Assembly (NCBI GenBank): GCA_026391515.1
Contig: JAPLEC010000147.1
Span: 1 to 14,455 of the forward strand
From: Bacteroidia bacterium
GTDB taxonomy: Bacteria; Bacteroidota; Bacteroidia; Bacteroidales; VadinHA17
DNA length: 14,455 bases
Reading direction: 5' to 3'
Position numbers and translations under genes: made by a program. The notes beneath the pieces were generated by a model. That model was not told the origin of the DNA, did no database searches, and worked only from the letters and a program-made list of their open reading frames with translations. This document shows positions 1 to 7,887 of this stretch, in pieces. Every line of letters starts with the position of its first letter. The first letter of the stretch is position 1.

Positions 1-655
1 GTTCAGTAAATTTTTGCATGTAAAGAGTAGTTACCAAATACGTGTAGTTATCAATTTTATTTGGATTTTTATCGATTATGTTATTTATGGTGGTCAATGC
101 GGAATTAAAATTCCCTGAAAATGTATAACATATTGGTATAACTGTTAAGGCAATACTGTCATTTTTATTCAGGTTATAAGATTGTTCAAATGCCAGACCT
201 GCTTCAGTAAAATCATCCAGAGAAAAAAACGATGCGCCTAATATGCTGTATGCAGATGCACTATCCGGATTATTTTTCACATATTCCTTTGCAAGGTCTA
301 AAGCCCTGGAAAAATTTTTATGAGCATCTTCCAGCATATATAATCTTTTATATATTGTACCAATGTCGAGATAAATTTTAGCGTCCCTGTAATTACCTTT
401 GATTTTTTTCTCCAGTTCTTCGATGTGTCTTAAACTATCAGGTCTGTCAGGCTTTATGTATTTAGGATCATGGAAATCTTCCAAATTAATTTCGAAATTG
501 AAATTCAAATCAATTGTTACAAAACAATTTCTTGCCACCTTGTCGAAAGAAATGTAGTCAGCTTCAGATAAAGGATGTTTTAGCGATACCTGCTGAGCTA
601 CAATAATTTTCTGGGAGAAAATAATGATGCAAAGAAGAAAGATGACTTTTTTCAT
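1..655 (-). CDS. Secreted TPR-repeat protein, partial (C-terminus beyond the window)
   Basis: Reading the minus strand from the ATG at 655 gives an uninterrupted frame of 218 codons to the window edge, so only the N-terminal part is present. It starts MKKVIFLLCIIIF and has a hydrophobic stretch ending near VAQQ, a typical Bacteroidota signal peptide, so the protein is probably exported to the periplasm or outer membrane. From about residue 85 the sequence has tetratricopeptide-like helical pairs (YRDAKIYLDIGTIYKRLYML, then AYSILGASFFSLDDFTEAG, then ALTVIPICYTFSGNFNSA), with Ala/Gly/Tyr at the expected packing positions. An AGGAG lies about 12 bases before the ATG. The gene follows the ABC transporter on the same strand after a 52-base gap, so the two may be co-transcribed. 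TPR proteins are scaffolds; no specific partner or activity can be read here. Confidence 0.8.
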   Translation of the reverse strand, partial: MKKVIFLLCIIIFSQKIIVAQQVSLKHPLSEADYISFDKVARNCFVTIDLNFNFEINLEDFHDPKYIKPDRPDSLRHIEELEKKIKGNYRDAKIYLDIGTIYKRLYMLEDAHKNFSRALDLAKEYVKNNPDSASAYSILGASFFSLDDFTEAGLAFEQSYNLNKNDSIALTVIPICYTFSGNFNSALTTINNIIDKNPNKIDNYTYLVTTLYMQKFTE

Positions 656-707
656 AATAATTAGTTTCTCCTGTAGCTACTTGAATTTCTATTGCCAGAA
701 GATTCTT

Positions 708-3700
708 TTACATTTCAGATTTACGCAGTCGCAGATCTCCCAGATAATCCACAAGCTTTCTTAAAAGATTATAGTAGAGTGCAATATAAAGCAGAACAGA
801 TACTAACCATATAACAATTATATCGAACCAGTAAGTATCAATTTCAAGATTGCCAATCATTTTAGCTGGTGCGTAGTAATGAGCACGCCCGAATTTTGAG
901 GTACCATTTAAAAAACCTGGCATCCCTTTCATTACAATTTTGCCGGGTGTTATTAGTGTCATGTCACCAGGAGGGTTTAAGTCGAGAACAGTTAACTTTA
1001 GATTTTCATTTTCATATTCCGACTTGAGATTCCTGTATTCTTCTTTACCAACGGTCTTTTCCAGTGAATCTATAACTACATTTTTAAAATCTACTGTCGT
1101 CTTCATATGATTATTGAAATAACTCTTTAGAGTTCCAATATATGTTATCGCTGCTTCTTCTACATCAGGATTATATTCCTTTATATTTAATGCTGTCAGC
1201 CATTGGCCCGGTACTTTTTTCGTAATCTTCGATAATTCATTTATATGATAATTCAGCCTCGTGAAATTAGCTTCAACAAGATCTTTATAATCAGGACTAT
1301 CCTTATATTTCAGACACTGGTTAAGATGCGTTCTTAATTCTTCAATAACGCTGACATAATTATTATTCTCGTTTATTAATACATCATAAACAAATAATGG
1401 TTTTTCATATTTGTTGTCCTTAAACTGTTTGACTGCAAGCGCTTCAAACGACCAGCGGGCAGTCATCAGATCTCCTATCACCGGAACATATTCGTGTTTA
1501 GTACTGGTTATATGAAGCTTGTCGAATTTCACAAGCACCCCGCTGAAAAGCAGTTGCGGAATAATAATAAAAGGTATAAGTATATAAATAGTTACAACCG
1601 AGTTAAAAGCAGATGAGATATTTAGGCCAAGTATGTTTGCAAAACATGATGTTGTAAACAATACCAGCCAGTAGCTTATTGTCATCCCTTTAATACCCAG
1701 AATCAGATTGCCAATCAGTGCAAAGAGCAGAGTCTGGATTGCCGATAAAATGAACATTATCAAAACCTTAGAATTCAGATAGCTGAACCAGCTCAGGTGA
1801 AGGAAAGATTCTCTCTTCAGGATTTTCCTGTCTTTTACGATCTCTTCAGAACTGCCCATAAGGCCGAAAAAGAGGGAAGTAATAATACACATGAACATAT
1901 AAGCAGGTATGTTTTCATTTTCGCTGAAAGAATAAGTTCCCTGGCTGTTGAATCTGGTAAAATACGCAAGCAGGAATGCCAGAACAGGAGATCCCAGCAA
2001 GCTTATTAAAACATATTGTTTGTCAGCCAGTTTGGATAGAAGATCACGTGTAAAGAATATTTTTGACTGTTTGAGTAATCCCGGGATGCTGAAATTATTT
2101 TCAGGAAGTGTTTGTTTCTTAAAAATATCTTTTGAAGGTTTGCGATCAGATTTCTCACTGAATTTTTCAGCCCATTCTTTTGGGGAGATTTTTCTGATAC
2201 GGGTTGCCCTGCCCTGCTCATTTACCACCTTAGCTTCAACAATCTGAAGTATCTGGTCGGTATCGACATTACCGCATTTAACACATTGATCCTCATCTGG
2301 ATTGGCGTGCTTGCTTAGGGTCTTGAAATAAATTATTGCCTCGGTAGGATTACCAAAATAGACCTGATAACCGCCTCTATCGATAATCATGATCTTATCG
2401 AACATCTTGTAAATTTCAGAACCTGGCTGATGTATATTTATAATCACCAGCTTGCCTTTATAAGTCTGTTCCTTTAGCAGGTTCATAACAGCCTCAGAAT
2501 CGACAGATGAGAGCCCGGAAGTCGGTTCATCAACAAACAGAATTGTCGGTTCACGAAGCAGCTCAAGCGCAATATTGACCCTTTTCCTTTGTCCTCCGCT
2601 AATAACTTTTTTAAGCGGACTGCCTACTTTCAGGTCCTTTATTTCATCAAGATCAAAATCAATAAGTGTTTTATTTACCACCTCAACTAATTCATTTTCA
2701 GGAAGATTGTTGAGGCACATTTTTGCATTGAAATAGATATTCTGAAAAACTGTAAGCTCTTCAATTAAAAGATCATCCTGTGGAACAAATCCTATAACTC
2801 CCTTAAGGTTTTCCTTTTCATTTTCATCATAAAGATTATAACCGTTTATCAGCACCTGCCCGTTTTGCGGTTGTAATGTTCCGTTGAGAATGCTTAACGT
2901 TGTTGATTTTCCAACACCGCTGCCACCCAGGATACCAATTAGTTGACCTGATTCCCCGTGAAAATCCAGATTATGAATGCCATTTTCACTATTCTTGAAT
3001 TTCAGAGAAACATCGTTTGCATCGAGACTAATCTTGAATTTAAAGGTAGTTTCAGATATACGGCTGCTGATTTCAGAATAATACACTGTTTTAATACCAG
3101 CTCCCCGAATTGTTGAACCACGATCAAAAACATAAGTCTGACCTGTAGAAATATTCTGGCCGTTAAGGTAGAGATCCTCGTGGCCTTCATACCTTAATAT
3201 ATATGTATTCGTGCTGGAAATATAGAGGAAGGAGATAATCCCGATGAGGTGTTCGTTAAAGATATGTTTAATCTCCGGTGTTTCAGACTCTTTTATATTA
3301 TCTATAACAAGCAGTTTGTTTTTCTCCTTCACATCCTTTGAATGATTCATTATGAAGCTTTTAATGTTCACGTATTCAATATCCGGAACATAAAAAGCAT
3401 TGGCGACAGTCTGGAGGAAGTCAAGTTCATTCTCCGTAATCTCCTCACCTAACGAAATGAAGTCCATCAGCTGAATGAGCACATATATCTTCTGCTTCTG
3501 CTGAAGCTCTTCATTTATCTTTTCACAAATTGACAGGATCCTCATCGCATTAAGTGAAATGCGTTTCCTGTCTTTCATGCTTCCTTTAGTAATGCTTTCT
3601 GAATTATAGATTTTAAGGTATTCCTCAAAAATTCTCATATACCTCGTTACCAGTTCATTATTCAGCTGCCGCGCCAGGAACATTCTGACAATATTTTTTT

Positions 3701-3785
3701 CCCTGCTTGTAATGACGGTTTCATCATGAATATCACCTATTAATGCAAAGAGCTGTACAAGAGCATTTAAAATGGATTCACTCAT
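708..3785 (-). CDS. ABCG-type ABC transporter (ATPase fused to ABC-2 permease) with TerB-like N-terminus
   Basis: This 1025-residue protein joins several parts. Residues 1-150 are helical and resemble TerB domains (acidic EEITENELDFLQTVANAF around 114-131). Residues 155-245 form a beta-rich region with a weak FHA-like look. The ABC ATPase spans about 250-490: Walker A GGSGVGKST at 287-295, Q-loop Gln336, signature SGGQRKR at 396-402, Walker B ILFVDE at 415-420 and switch His452, all intact. The SGGQRKRVNIALELL wording and the IHQPGSEIY segment are typical of ABCG/WHITE half-transporters. A CVKC pair at 501-504 lies between ATPase and membrane domain. About five hydrophobic segments lie between 590 and 752, then a soluble insert of some 230 residues (755-985), then a last membrane helix at 986-1008. 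It should act as a homodimeric inner-membrane exporter; the substrate cannot be inferred. The ATG at 3785 gives the full TerB-like region. Confidence 0.9.
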   Translation of the reverse strand: MSESILNALVQLFALIGDIHDETVITSREKNIVRMFLARQLNNELVTRYMRIFEEYLKIYNSESITKGSMKDRKRISLNAMRILSICEKINEELQQKQKIYVLIQLMDFISLGEEITENELDFLQTVANAFYVPDIEYVNIKSFIMNHSKDVKEKNKLLVIDNIKESETPEIKHIFNEHLIGIISFLYISSTNTYILRYEGHEDLYLNGQNISTGQTYVFDRGSTIRGAGIKTVYYSEISSRISETTFKFKISLDANDVSLKFKNSENGIHNLDFHGESGQLIGILGGSGVGKSTTLSILNGTLQPQNGQVLINGYNLYDENEKENLKGVIGFVPQDDLLIEELTVFQNIYFNAKMCLNNLPENELVEVVNKTLIDFDLDEIKDLKVGSPLKKVISGGQRKRVNIALELLREPTILFVDEPTSGLSSVDSEAVMNLLKEQTYKGKLVIINIHQPGSEIYKMFDKIMIIDRGGYQVYFGNPTEAIIYFKTLSKHANPDEDQCVKCGNVDTDQILQIVEAKVVNEQGRATRIRKISPKEWAEKFSEKSDRKPSKDIFKKQTLPENNFSIPGLLKQSKIFFTRDLLSKLADKQYVLISLLGSPVLAFLLAYFTRFNSQGTYSFSENENIPAYMFMCIITSLFFGLMGSSEEIVKDRKILKRESFLHLSWFSYLNSKVLIMFILSAIQTLLFALIGNLILGIKGMTISYWLVLFTTSCFANILGLNISSAFNSVVTIYILIPFIIIPQLLFSGVLVKFDKLHITSTKHEYVPVIGDLMTARWSFEALAVKQFKDNKYEKPLFVYDVLINENNNYVSVIEELRTHLNQCLKYKDSPDYKDLVEANFTRLNYHINELSKITKKVPGQWLTALNIKEYNPDVEEAAITYIGTLKSYFNNHMKTTVDFKNVVIDSLEKTVGKEEYRNLKSEYENENLKLTVLDLNPPGDMTLITPGKIVMKGMPGFLNGTSKFGRAHYYAPAKMIGNLEIDTYWFDIIVIWLVSVLLYIALYYNLLRKLVDYLGDLRLRKSEM

Positions 3786-3852
3786 ATGTTATGTTTTTTG
3801 TAAGAAAATAAAGCAAAGCAGATTATTCATAGATAAATTCTAATATTAAGTT

Positions 3853-3860
3853 TATCTTTG
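3853..3860 (+). promoter_or_regulatory. Possible -7 box (TAnnTTTG) for the SiaBC fusion gene
   Basis: TATCTTTG is an exact match to the Bacteroidota -7 consensus TAnnTTTG and lies in the divergent gap, about 100 bases before the plus-strand start at 3960. No clear TTTG -33 box is present at the usual 19-21 base spacing. A second near match, TTACTTTG, lies at 3935-3942 and would give a very short leader. Either could be the true element. Confidence 0.3.
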
Positions 3861-3959
3861 TCTATACCAAATTAAGAATAAATAAGCATTTAGAAAAATT
3901 TTTTTACGACAGTAAAGCGAAGTGATTTATTTATTTACTTTGCACGAAATACTAATAAC

Positions 3960-4865
3960 ATGCCTGAAGCCGGAAATATTCTGGACTATTCTGGTCCGGT
4001 CGATTATACAATAATTGATAATATTTTAACTAACCTCAAGAAATCAAAGCAATTTATCACATTGCCCAAAATTTCTTCCAAAAGGGTTTATGTGGTAATT
4101 GTGGAGTGTCTTGAAAATATTGCAAAGCACTCTTTAAAGGATGCTCCGGCTCGCTTGGTTAAACAACCGTTTATTTCTGTTGACGAAAAGAATGATAAGA
4201 TCGTCGTCAGATCAGGTAATCCGGTAAATGATGACAAGAAATGCAGGCTGACAAGGATTCTTGACAAATTAAATAGCCTGGGAAAAGAAGATCTGTCTGT
4301 TTTATATGAAAAAAGGATAAACAGGGAGTCGAAGCCGGAAGATAACGGAGCAGGGATTGGCTTTATAACAATGAAACTCAGATCGGGACAACCGTTCAGT
4401 TACAGTTTTACCACAATAGATGAGAACCTTTCAGATTTCGAATTACAAATATCAGTAAATAAGCATATTATGAGAAAGTTAATTATTGAACAGACGGCAA
4501 ATTCGCCGAAAGTAATTTTTGATCCTGAAAAAAATTTCTTTGAAATTTCAGGTGAATCAAGGCCTTCCGACGTTGCTACCTTTTATAATGAGATTCTCAC
4601 CTGGTTTGATGATTACTCATCATATCTGAAATCACAGCAGAGCAATGAGCCGGTAGTCATTAACATGGATTTTGATTATTTCAATTCATCCTCTGCAAAG
4701 TACATTCTGGATTTTTGCAAGCAGGTTGCAAATGTCAGGACAAAACGGGAAAATGTGATGGTAAAATGGCATTATGAAGAAGATGATATTGATATGCTTG
4801 AAGTAGGTAAGGAGATGTCGAAAATCGCCAAATTCCCCTTTGAATACGTACAGAAAGGATATTAA
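3960..4865 (+). CDS. SiaB-like protein kinase fused to SiaC/DUF1987-like phosphoprotein
   Basis: This 301-residue protein has two domains. Residues 1-168 resemble the SiaB family (DUF6272), a GHKL-fold Ser/Thr kinase: the N-box is VVIVECLENIAKHS with Glu49 and Asn53, and a G-box-like loop DNGAGIGFITMK lies at 128-139. Residues 171-300 match SiaC/DUF1987: IIEQTANSPKVIFDP, FFEISGESRP, then DFDYFNSSSAKYILDF, then VKWHYEEDDIDM. Ser243 in YFNSSS falls where Pseudomonas SiaC carries its phosphorylated threonine (LNTSS, Thr68). In the SiaABCD pathway SiaB phosphorylates SiaC and the PP2C enzyme SiaA removes the phosphate. Here kinase and substrate form one chain. Met171 (ATG at 4470) sits exactly where a stand-alone SiaC would begin, so a short internal product is possible. 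The gene converges on a REC-PP2C phosphatase, 55 bases away, the expected SiaA counterpart. Family calls come from remembered motifs; the domain order is seen directly. Confidence 0.85.
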   Translation: MPEAGNILDYSGPVDYTIIDNILTNLKKSKQFITLPKISSKRVYVVIVECLENIAKHSLKDAPARLVKQPFISVDEKNDKIVVRSGNPVNDDKKCRLTRILDKLNSLGKEDLSVLYEKRINRESKPEDNGAGIGFITMKLRSGQPFSYSFTTIDENLSDFELQISVNKHIMRKLIIEQTANSPKVIFDPEKNFFEISGESRPSDVATFYNEILTWFDDYSSYLKSQQSNEPVVINMDFDYFNSSSAKYILDFCKQVANVRTKRENVMVKWHYEEDDIDMLEVGKEMSKIAKFPFEYVQKGY

Positions 4866-4892
4866 TAAAAAATCTCAAAAGCTATTATTGGA

Positions 4893-4909
4893 ATTTCTTA
4901 TTAAGAAAT
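4893..4909. terminator. Possible weak hairpin between convergent genes
   Basis: ATTTCTTA at 4893-4900 and TAAGAAAT at 4902-4909 are perfect inverted copies around one base, in the 55-base gap where the SiaBC fusion gene and the REC-PP2C gene meet. The stem is A+T-rich and lacks a clear T-run, so it is a poor intrinsic terminator. The position between convergent genes is the main support. Confidence 0.25.
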
Positions 4910-4920
4910 CTGAAATATTA

Positions 4921-6159
4921 TTACATTTTTATTCCCATAATCATAATATCGTCAATCTGATCATAATTGCCTTTCCATTCAAGGAACTTTTCTTCCAGAG
5001 CTTTCTTCTGTTCAGGCATTGTTAATGCATGGATATCAACCAGTAATTTCTTAAAGCTTTCTGATCTGAAGGTTTTCTTTTCTGTCCCTCCTAGCTGACT
5101 TACATATCCATCTGAAAATAAATATATTATATCACCTTTATTGAATAATATTTCTGTATTTGTGAATGACTGATCTTCCTGCTCATAAATACCGATGGGC
5201 ATTGAGTCGCCTTTAAATTCCTGCAATTCATTTTCGCGGAAAATATATAAAGGACGGAAAGCACCGGAAAACTGCAGTTTATGCTTTTCCGGATCAACAA
5301 CACATAAACCAATTTCCATCCCATCCCTGGTTTTGTCATTTTTGCCGGTCTGGTGAAGCGATTTGATCACCTGTCCGCTGAGCTGGTTTAATATCTCATT
5401 TGCCCTGATAGTCACAGCTTTACTAACAATCTCATTCAGGAATGTGACTCCAAGAATGCTCATGAACGCTCCGGGAACTCCATGGCCGGTACAGTCGGCC
5501 ACGGCAATGATTGTTTTACCATCTTTATTTGTTACCCAGTAATAGTCGCCGCTTACAATATCTTTCGGCTTACTTAAGATAAAATATGATGGCAACAGGT
5601 TGTAAAGTTCTTCATCCTGAGGCAATAAAGCACTTTGTATCTTGCTTGCATATTGAATGCTCGATGTAATTTCCTGATTCTGAGACTCAATTTTCTTTGT
5701 GCGGTCAATTACCTTCTGCTCCAGGGTCTGGTTAGCTTCTTTCAAATCCTCTATTAGTTTCCTGTTTTGTTCCCTCAAACTATATGTTTCGAGTCCTTTA
5801 TCAATATTTATTTTCAGCTCCTCCTTGCTCCATGGTTTGGTAATATAGCGGTAAACCCGGCCGGTATTTATTGCCTGAATGATCGCTTCAATATCGCTGA
5901 AACCAGTGAGTATCATACGGATACAGTCAGGGTAGTCGGGAATGATCTTTTCCAGGAACTGGATCCCGGTCATTTCGGGCATTCTCTGGTCTGTAATTAT
6001 AATCTGTATGGGATATTTCTTCATTATCTCAAGCCCTTCCAGGCCTGACAGAGCAAGATGAACCTCATAATCGCGTCTGAATGCTGAATTAAAAACTGTA
6101 AGATTATCTTCTTCGTCGTCTACATAGAGAATCGGAGGAAGTGATTTTGGTTTGTCCAT
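4921..6159 (-). CDS. Response regulator with PP2C (SpoIIE-type) phosphatase output, SiaA-like role
   Basis: This 412-residue cytoplasmic protein has a receiver domain at about 8-125: acidic pair Asp14/Asp15, phospho-acceptor Asp57 in TDQRMPEMTG, Thr85 and Lys108 in YRYITKPW, as in RpfG-type receivers. A coiled coil follows (about 125-170), then a SpoIIE/PP2C serine-threonine phosphatase at 175-412. Its metal-binding residues are visible: Asp205 in SGDYYW, Asp222 in ADCTGHGVPGAFMS, Asp350 in FSDGY, and Asp403/404 in DDIMIMGIK. It should dephosphorylate a protein in response to receiver phosphorylation. The kinase immediately upstream has no receiver of its own and is the obvious partner. The convergent SiaBC gene offers the likely substrate, because in Pseudomonas the PP2C protein SiaA dephosphorylates SiaC. 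It is the last gene of the minus-strand block, 111 bases after the kinase. The domain call is firm; the substrate is inferred. Confidence 0.93.
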   Translation of the reverse strand: MDKPKSLPPILYVDDEEDNLTVFNSAFRRDYEVHLALSGLEGLEIMKKYPIQIIITDQRMPEMTGIQFLEKIIPDYPDCIRMILTGFSDIEAIIQAINTGRVYRYITKPWSKEELKINIDKGLETYSLREQNRKLIEDLKEANQTLEQKVIDRTKKIESQNQEITSSIQYASKIQSALLPQDEELYNLLPSYFILSKPKDIVSGDYYWVTNKDGKTIIAVADCTGHGVPGAFMSILGVTFLNEIVSKAVTIRANEILNQLSGQVIKSLHQTGKNDKTRDGMEIGLCVVDPEKHKLQFSGAFRPLYIFRENELQEFKGDSMPIGIYEQEDQSFTNTEILFNKGDIIYLFSDGYVSQLGGTEKKTFRSESFKKLLVDIHALTMPEQKKALEEKFLEWKGNYDQIDDIMIMGIKM

Positions 6160-6200
6160 ATTAGTATTTGTTTATAATTGAATTTGTGATGGCTATCATA

Positions 6201-6245
6201 GGTTGCAGGTTGCAGGTTGTAACTTGTAACCAGCAACATGTAACC
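6201..6245. repeat. Heptamer-based imperfect palindrome (GGTTGCA class)
   Basis: The gap between kinase and phosphatase genes has GGTTGCA twice in tandem, then GGTTGTAA, followed by a reverse-oriented arm CTTGTAACCAGCAACATG and TAACC. The two arms pair with several mismatches and can fold into one long hairpin. The unit length is seven bases, as in the other gaps of the block, but the unit sequence differs. Confidence 0.75.
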
Positions 6246-6270
6246 AAAAATTATTTATTAAGTGTATTTA

Positions 6271-7797
6271 TTACACTTTTACCTGTTTTACAGGAAGAAC
6301 AATAATAAATTCCGTTCCTTTTCCTGGTTCACTTATATAGGTCATAGTCCCTTTGTGCTTTTCGATAATGCTTTGACTGATCGAAAGGCCCAATCCTGTT
6401 CCTTTGCCAACACCTTTTGTCGTAAAGAAGGGATCAAAAATTTTCTCCCTGATATTTTCCGGTATCCCCTGACCTGTATCCTTAATGGAAATCTTAATCA
6501 AACTATCTGATAATGATGTACTTATTGTAATTGATCCTTTGTCGTCAATTGCATCAACAGCATTGGAAAGAAGATTCATAAACACCTGGTTAAGCTGACC
6601 GGGATAACATTCAATATGTGGAATATCGCCGTAATTTTTGATAACCTCAATCCGGTTCTTGTACTTATTATGAAGAAGAATCAGTGTTGAATCGAGACCT
6701 TCATGTAAATCAGCCATCTTAAGAATATCTTCGTCCAGGCGCGAGAATGTGCGAAGACCCCTGACAATATCAGTCGTTCGATTTGTTCCGTTCTTTATAC
6801 TCTCAATAAGCTTGTTGATCTCCCTTAATGCTTCCTTATATTCCACCTTTTGTTTAAGATTTTCAATCTCATGTAGTTTTTCAGTCACATTGTCGGCAGT
6901 AATTTTGTGATATATATCAAGAACCTGCCTTATTTCTTCCAGGTTAGTTGTAAGAGAATCAACGCCGGCACTTATGAAATTCACAGGATTATTGATCTCA
7001 TGTGCAATTCCTGCCACAAGCTGACCCAGAGATGCCATTTTTTCTGATTGAACAAGCTGAGTCTGAGCTTGTTTCAGATCTTCAAGAGTTTTACGAAGTT
7101 CTTTGTTTATCACTTCAATCTCCTGTTTTTGCTGCATCACCTGTGCAGTTCTTTCCTGGACCTTCATATCAAGAAATCTTTTGGCGTCAAAGTTCTGAAG
7201 CATAGCGCTCATCTGCTGGGTGAAGACCATAAAAGATGGAGTCAATTCCTCAGTTATCTCATCATAATAAGCTCTCTTTTCGGATGAGACACCTCCGGTG
7301 AGCATCCCATGAAGATTCCCATCCTCATCATAATAAGGAGAAAGGATTATCTTGAATAATCCGGTTTTGCCGAATGGGCCTGATTCCGGCTCTACTTTTT
7401 CTATGATAACTTTACCTTTTTTTAAAAACCCTTTGTCGGATATCCAATCACTGTCAAGCTGACATTCTTTATAAGCTTCATCATCGTGTCCGAAAGAGGA
7501 TTGAACATTAAGGACATTCTGGTTTTTATCATAAACGAAGAATGCGCTGCACTCAACTTCAAAAGTCTCGACGACGGATTCGACAGTAATGTTTGCGAAC
7601 TCTTCAAGGCTCTCTGCATTGATAGCTCTCTGGCTGTAGCTCTGGATTGATTTGAACCGCGAGAGATCCCTGTCGAGTTTGCTTCTTGCATCGACAAGGT
7701 CCTGTTCGACTTTCAGGAAACGGATGATCTGCGCCTGGAAATCGTCGCATTTGGTTTTTAACTCGTCGTATGTTGGTTTGTTGTCCATGTTAAACAT
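6271..7797 (-). CDS. Soluble GAF-domain sensor histidine kinase
   Basis: This 508-residue protein has no signal peptide or membrane helix, so it is cytoplasmic. A coiled coil (about 5-50) precedes a GAF-like domain (about 55-200, with FFVYDKNQNVLNV and MLTGGVSSEKR). A long coiled coil at 205-255 leads to the HisKA domain with the phospho-acceptor His266 in GIAHEINNPVNF. The HATPase_c domain has the N-box NLLSNAVDAI (Asn412), G1 box DTGQGIP (Asp440), F-box FDPFFTTK and G2 box GKGTGLGLS. All catalytic motifs are intact. It should autophosphorylate on His266 and pass phosphate to a separate receiver, most simply the one encoded next. Two FIST genes lie directly upstream and may supply its input, since some FIST proteins (NosP) control neighbouring kinases. 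The start could be the ATG at 7797 or that at 7788 (MDNKP); no ribosome site decides between them. Confidence 0.95.
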   Translation of the reverse strand: MFNMDNKPTYDELKTKCDDFQAQIIRFLKVEQDLVDARSKLDRDLSRFKSIQSYSQRAINAESLEEFANITVESVVETFEVECSAFFVYDKNQNVLNVQSSFGHDDEAYKECQLDSDWISDKGFLKKGKVIIEKVEPESGPFGKTGLFKIILSPYYDEDGNLHGMLTGGVSSEKRAYYDEITEELTPSFMVFTQQMSAMLQNFDAKRFLDMKVQERTAQVMQQKQEIEVINKELRKTLEDLKQAQTQLVQSEKMASLGQLVAGIAHEINNPVNFISAGVDSLTTNLEEIRQVLDIYHKITADNVTEKLHEIENLKQKVEYKEALREINKLIESIKNGTNRTTDIVRGLRTFSRLDEDILKMADLHEGLDSTLILLHNKYKNRIEVIKNYGDIPHIECYPGQLNQVFMNLLSNAVDAIDDKGSITISTSLSDSLIKISIKDTGQGIPENIREKIFDPFFTTKGVGKGTGLGLSISQSIIEKHKGTMTYISEPGKGTEFIIVLPVKQVKV

Positions 7798-7817
7798 TAG
7801 GATGAGTATTTTTATTT

Positions 7818-7877
7818 GTCCGGAGTCCGAAGTTTTCTTACTTCCGTCTTCGGTCTTCCGTCTTCGGTCTTCCGTCT
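7818..7877. repeat. Inverted heptamer array (GTCCGAA / CTTCCGT class)
   Basis: The left arm is GTCCGGA then GTCCGAA. After GTTTTCTTA comes a right arm of five tandem heptamers alternating CTTCCGT and CTTCGGT (7841-7875). The arms are partly complementary (CCGAAG with CTTCGG) and can form a hairpin. The array lies 11 bases beyond the stop of the first stand-alone FIST gene and upstream of the kinase gene, so it would be in the shared transcript. Confidence 0.85.
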
Positions 7878-7887
7878 AAAGACTAAT

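Noticed and set aside
1948..2247. Plus-strand open frame of 99 codons opposite the ABC transporter
   Set aside because: It is antisense to the ATPase-permease joint, has no recognisable motifs or start signal, and is best read as a shadow.
4840..5025. Plus-strand open frame of 61 codons overlapping the ends of two genes
   Set aside because: It overlaps the end of the SiaBC gene out of frame and the antisense of the phosphatase C-terminus; composition and motifs give no support.
7818..7877. Repeated units that could suggest a small CRISPR array
   Set aside because: The units are seven bases long in direct contact, with no spacers, and the arms are inverted; there is no cas gene in the window.
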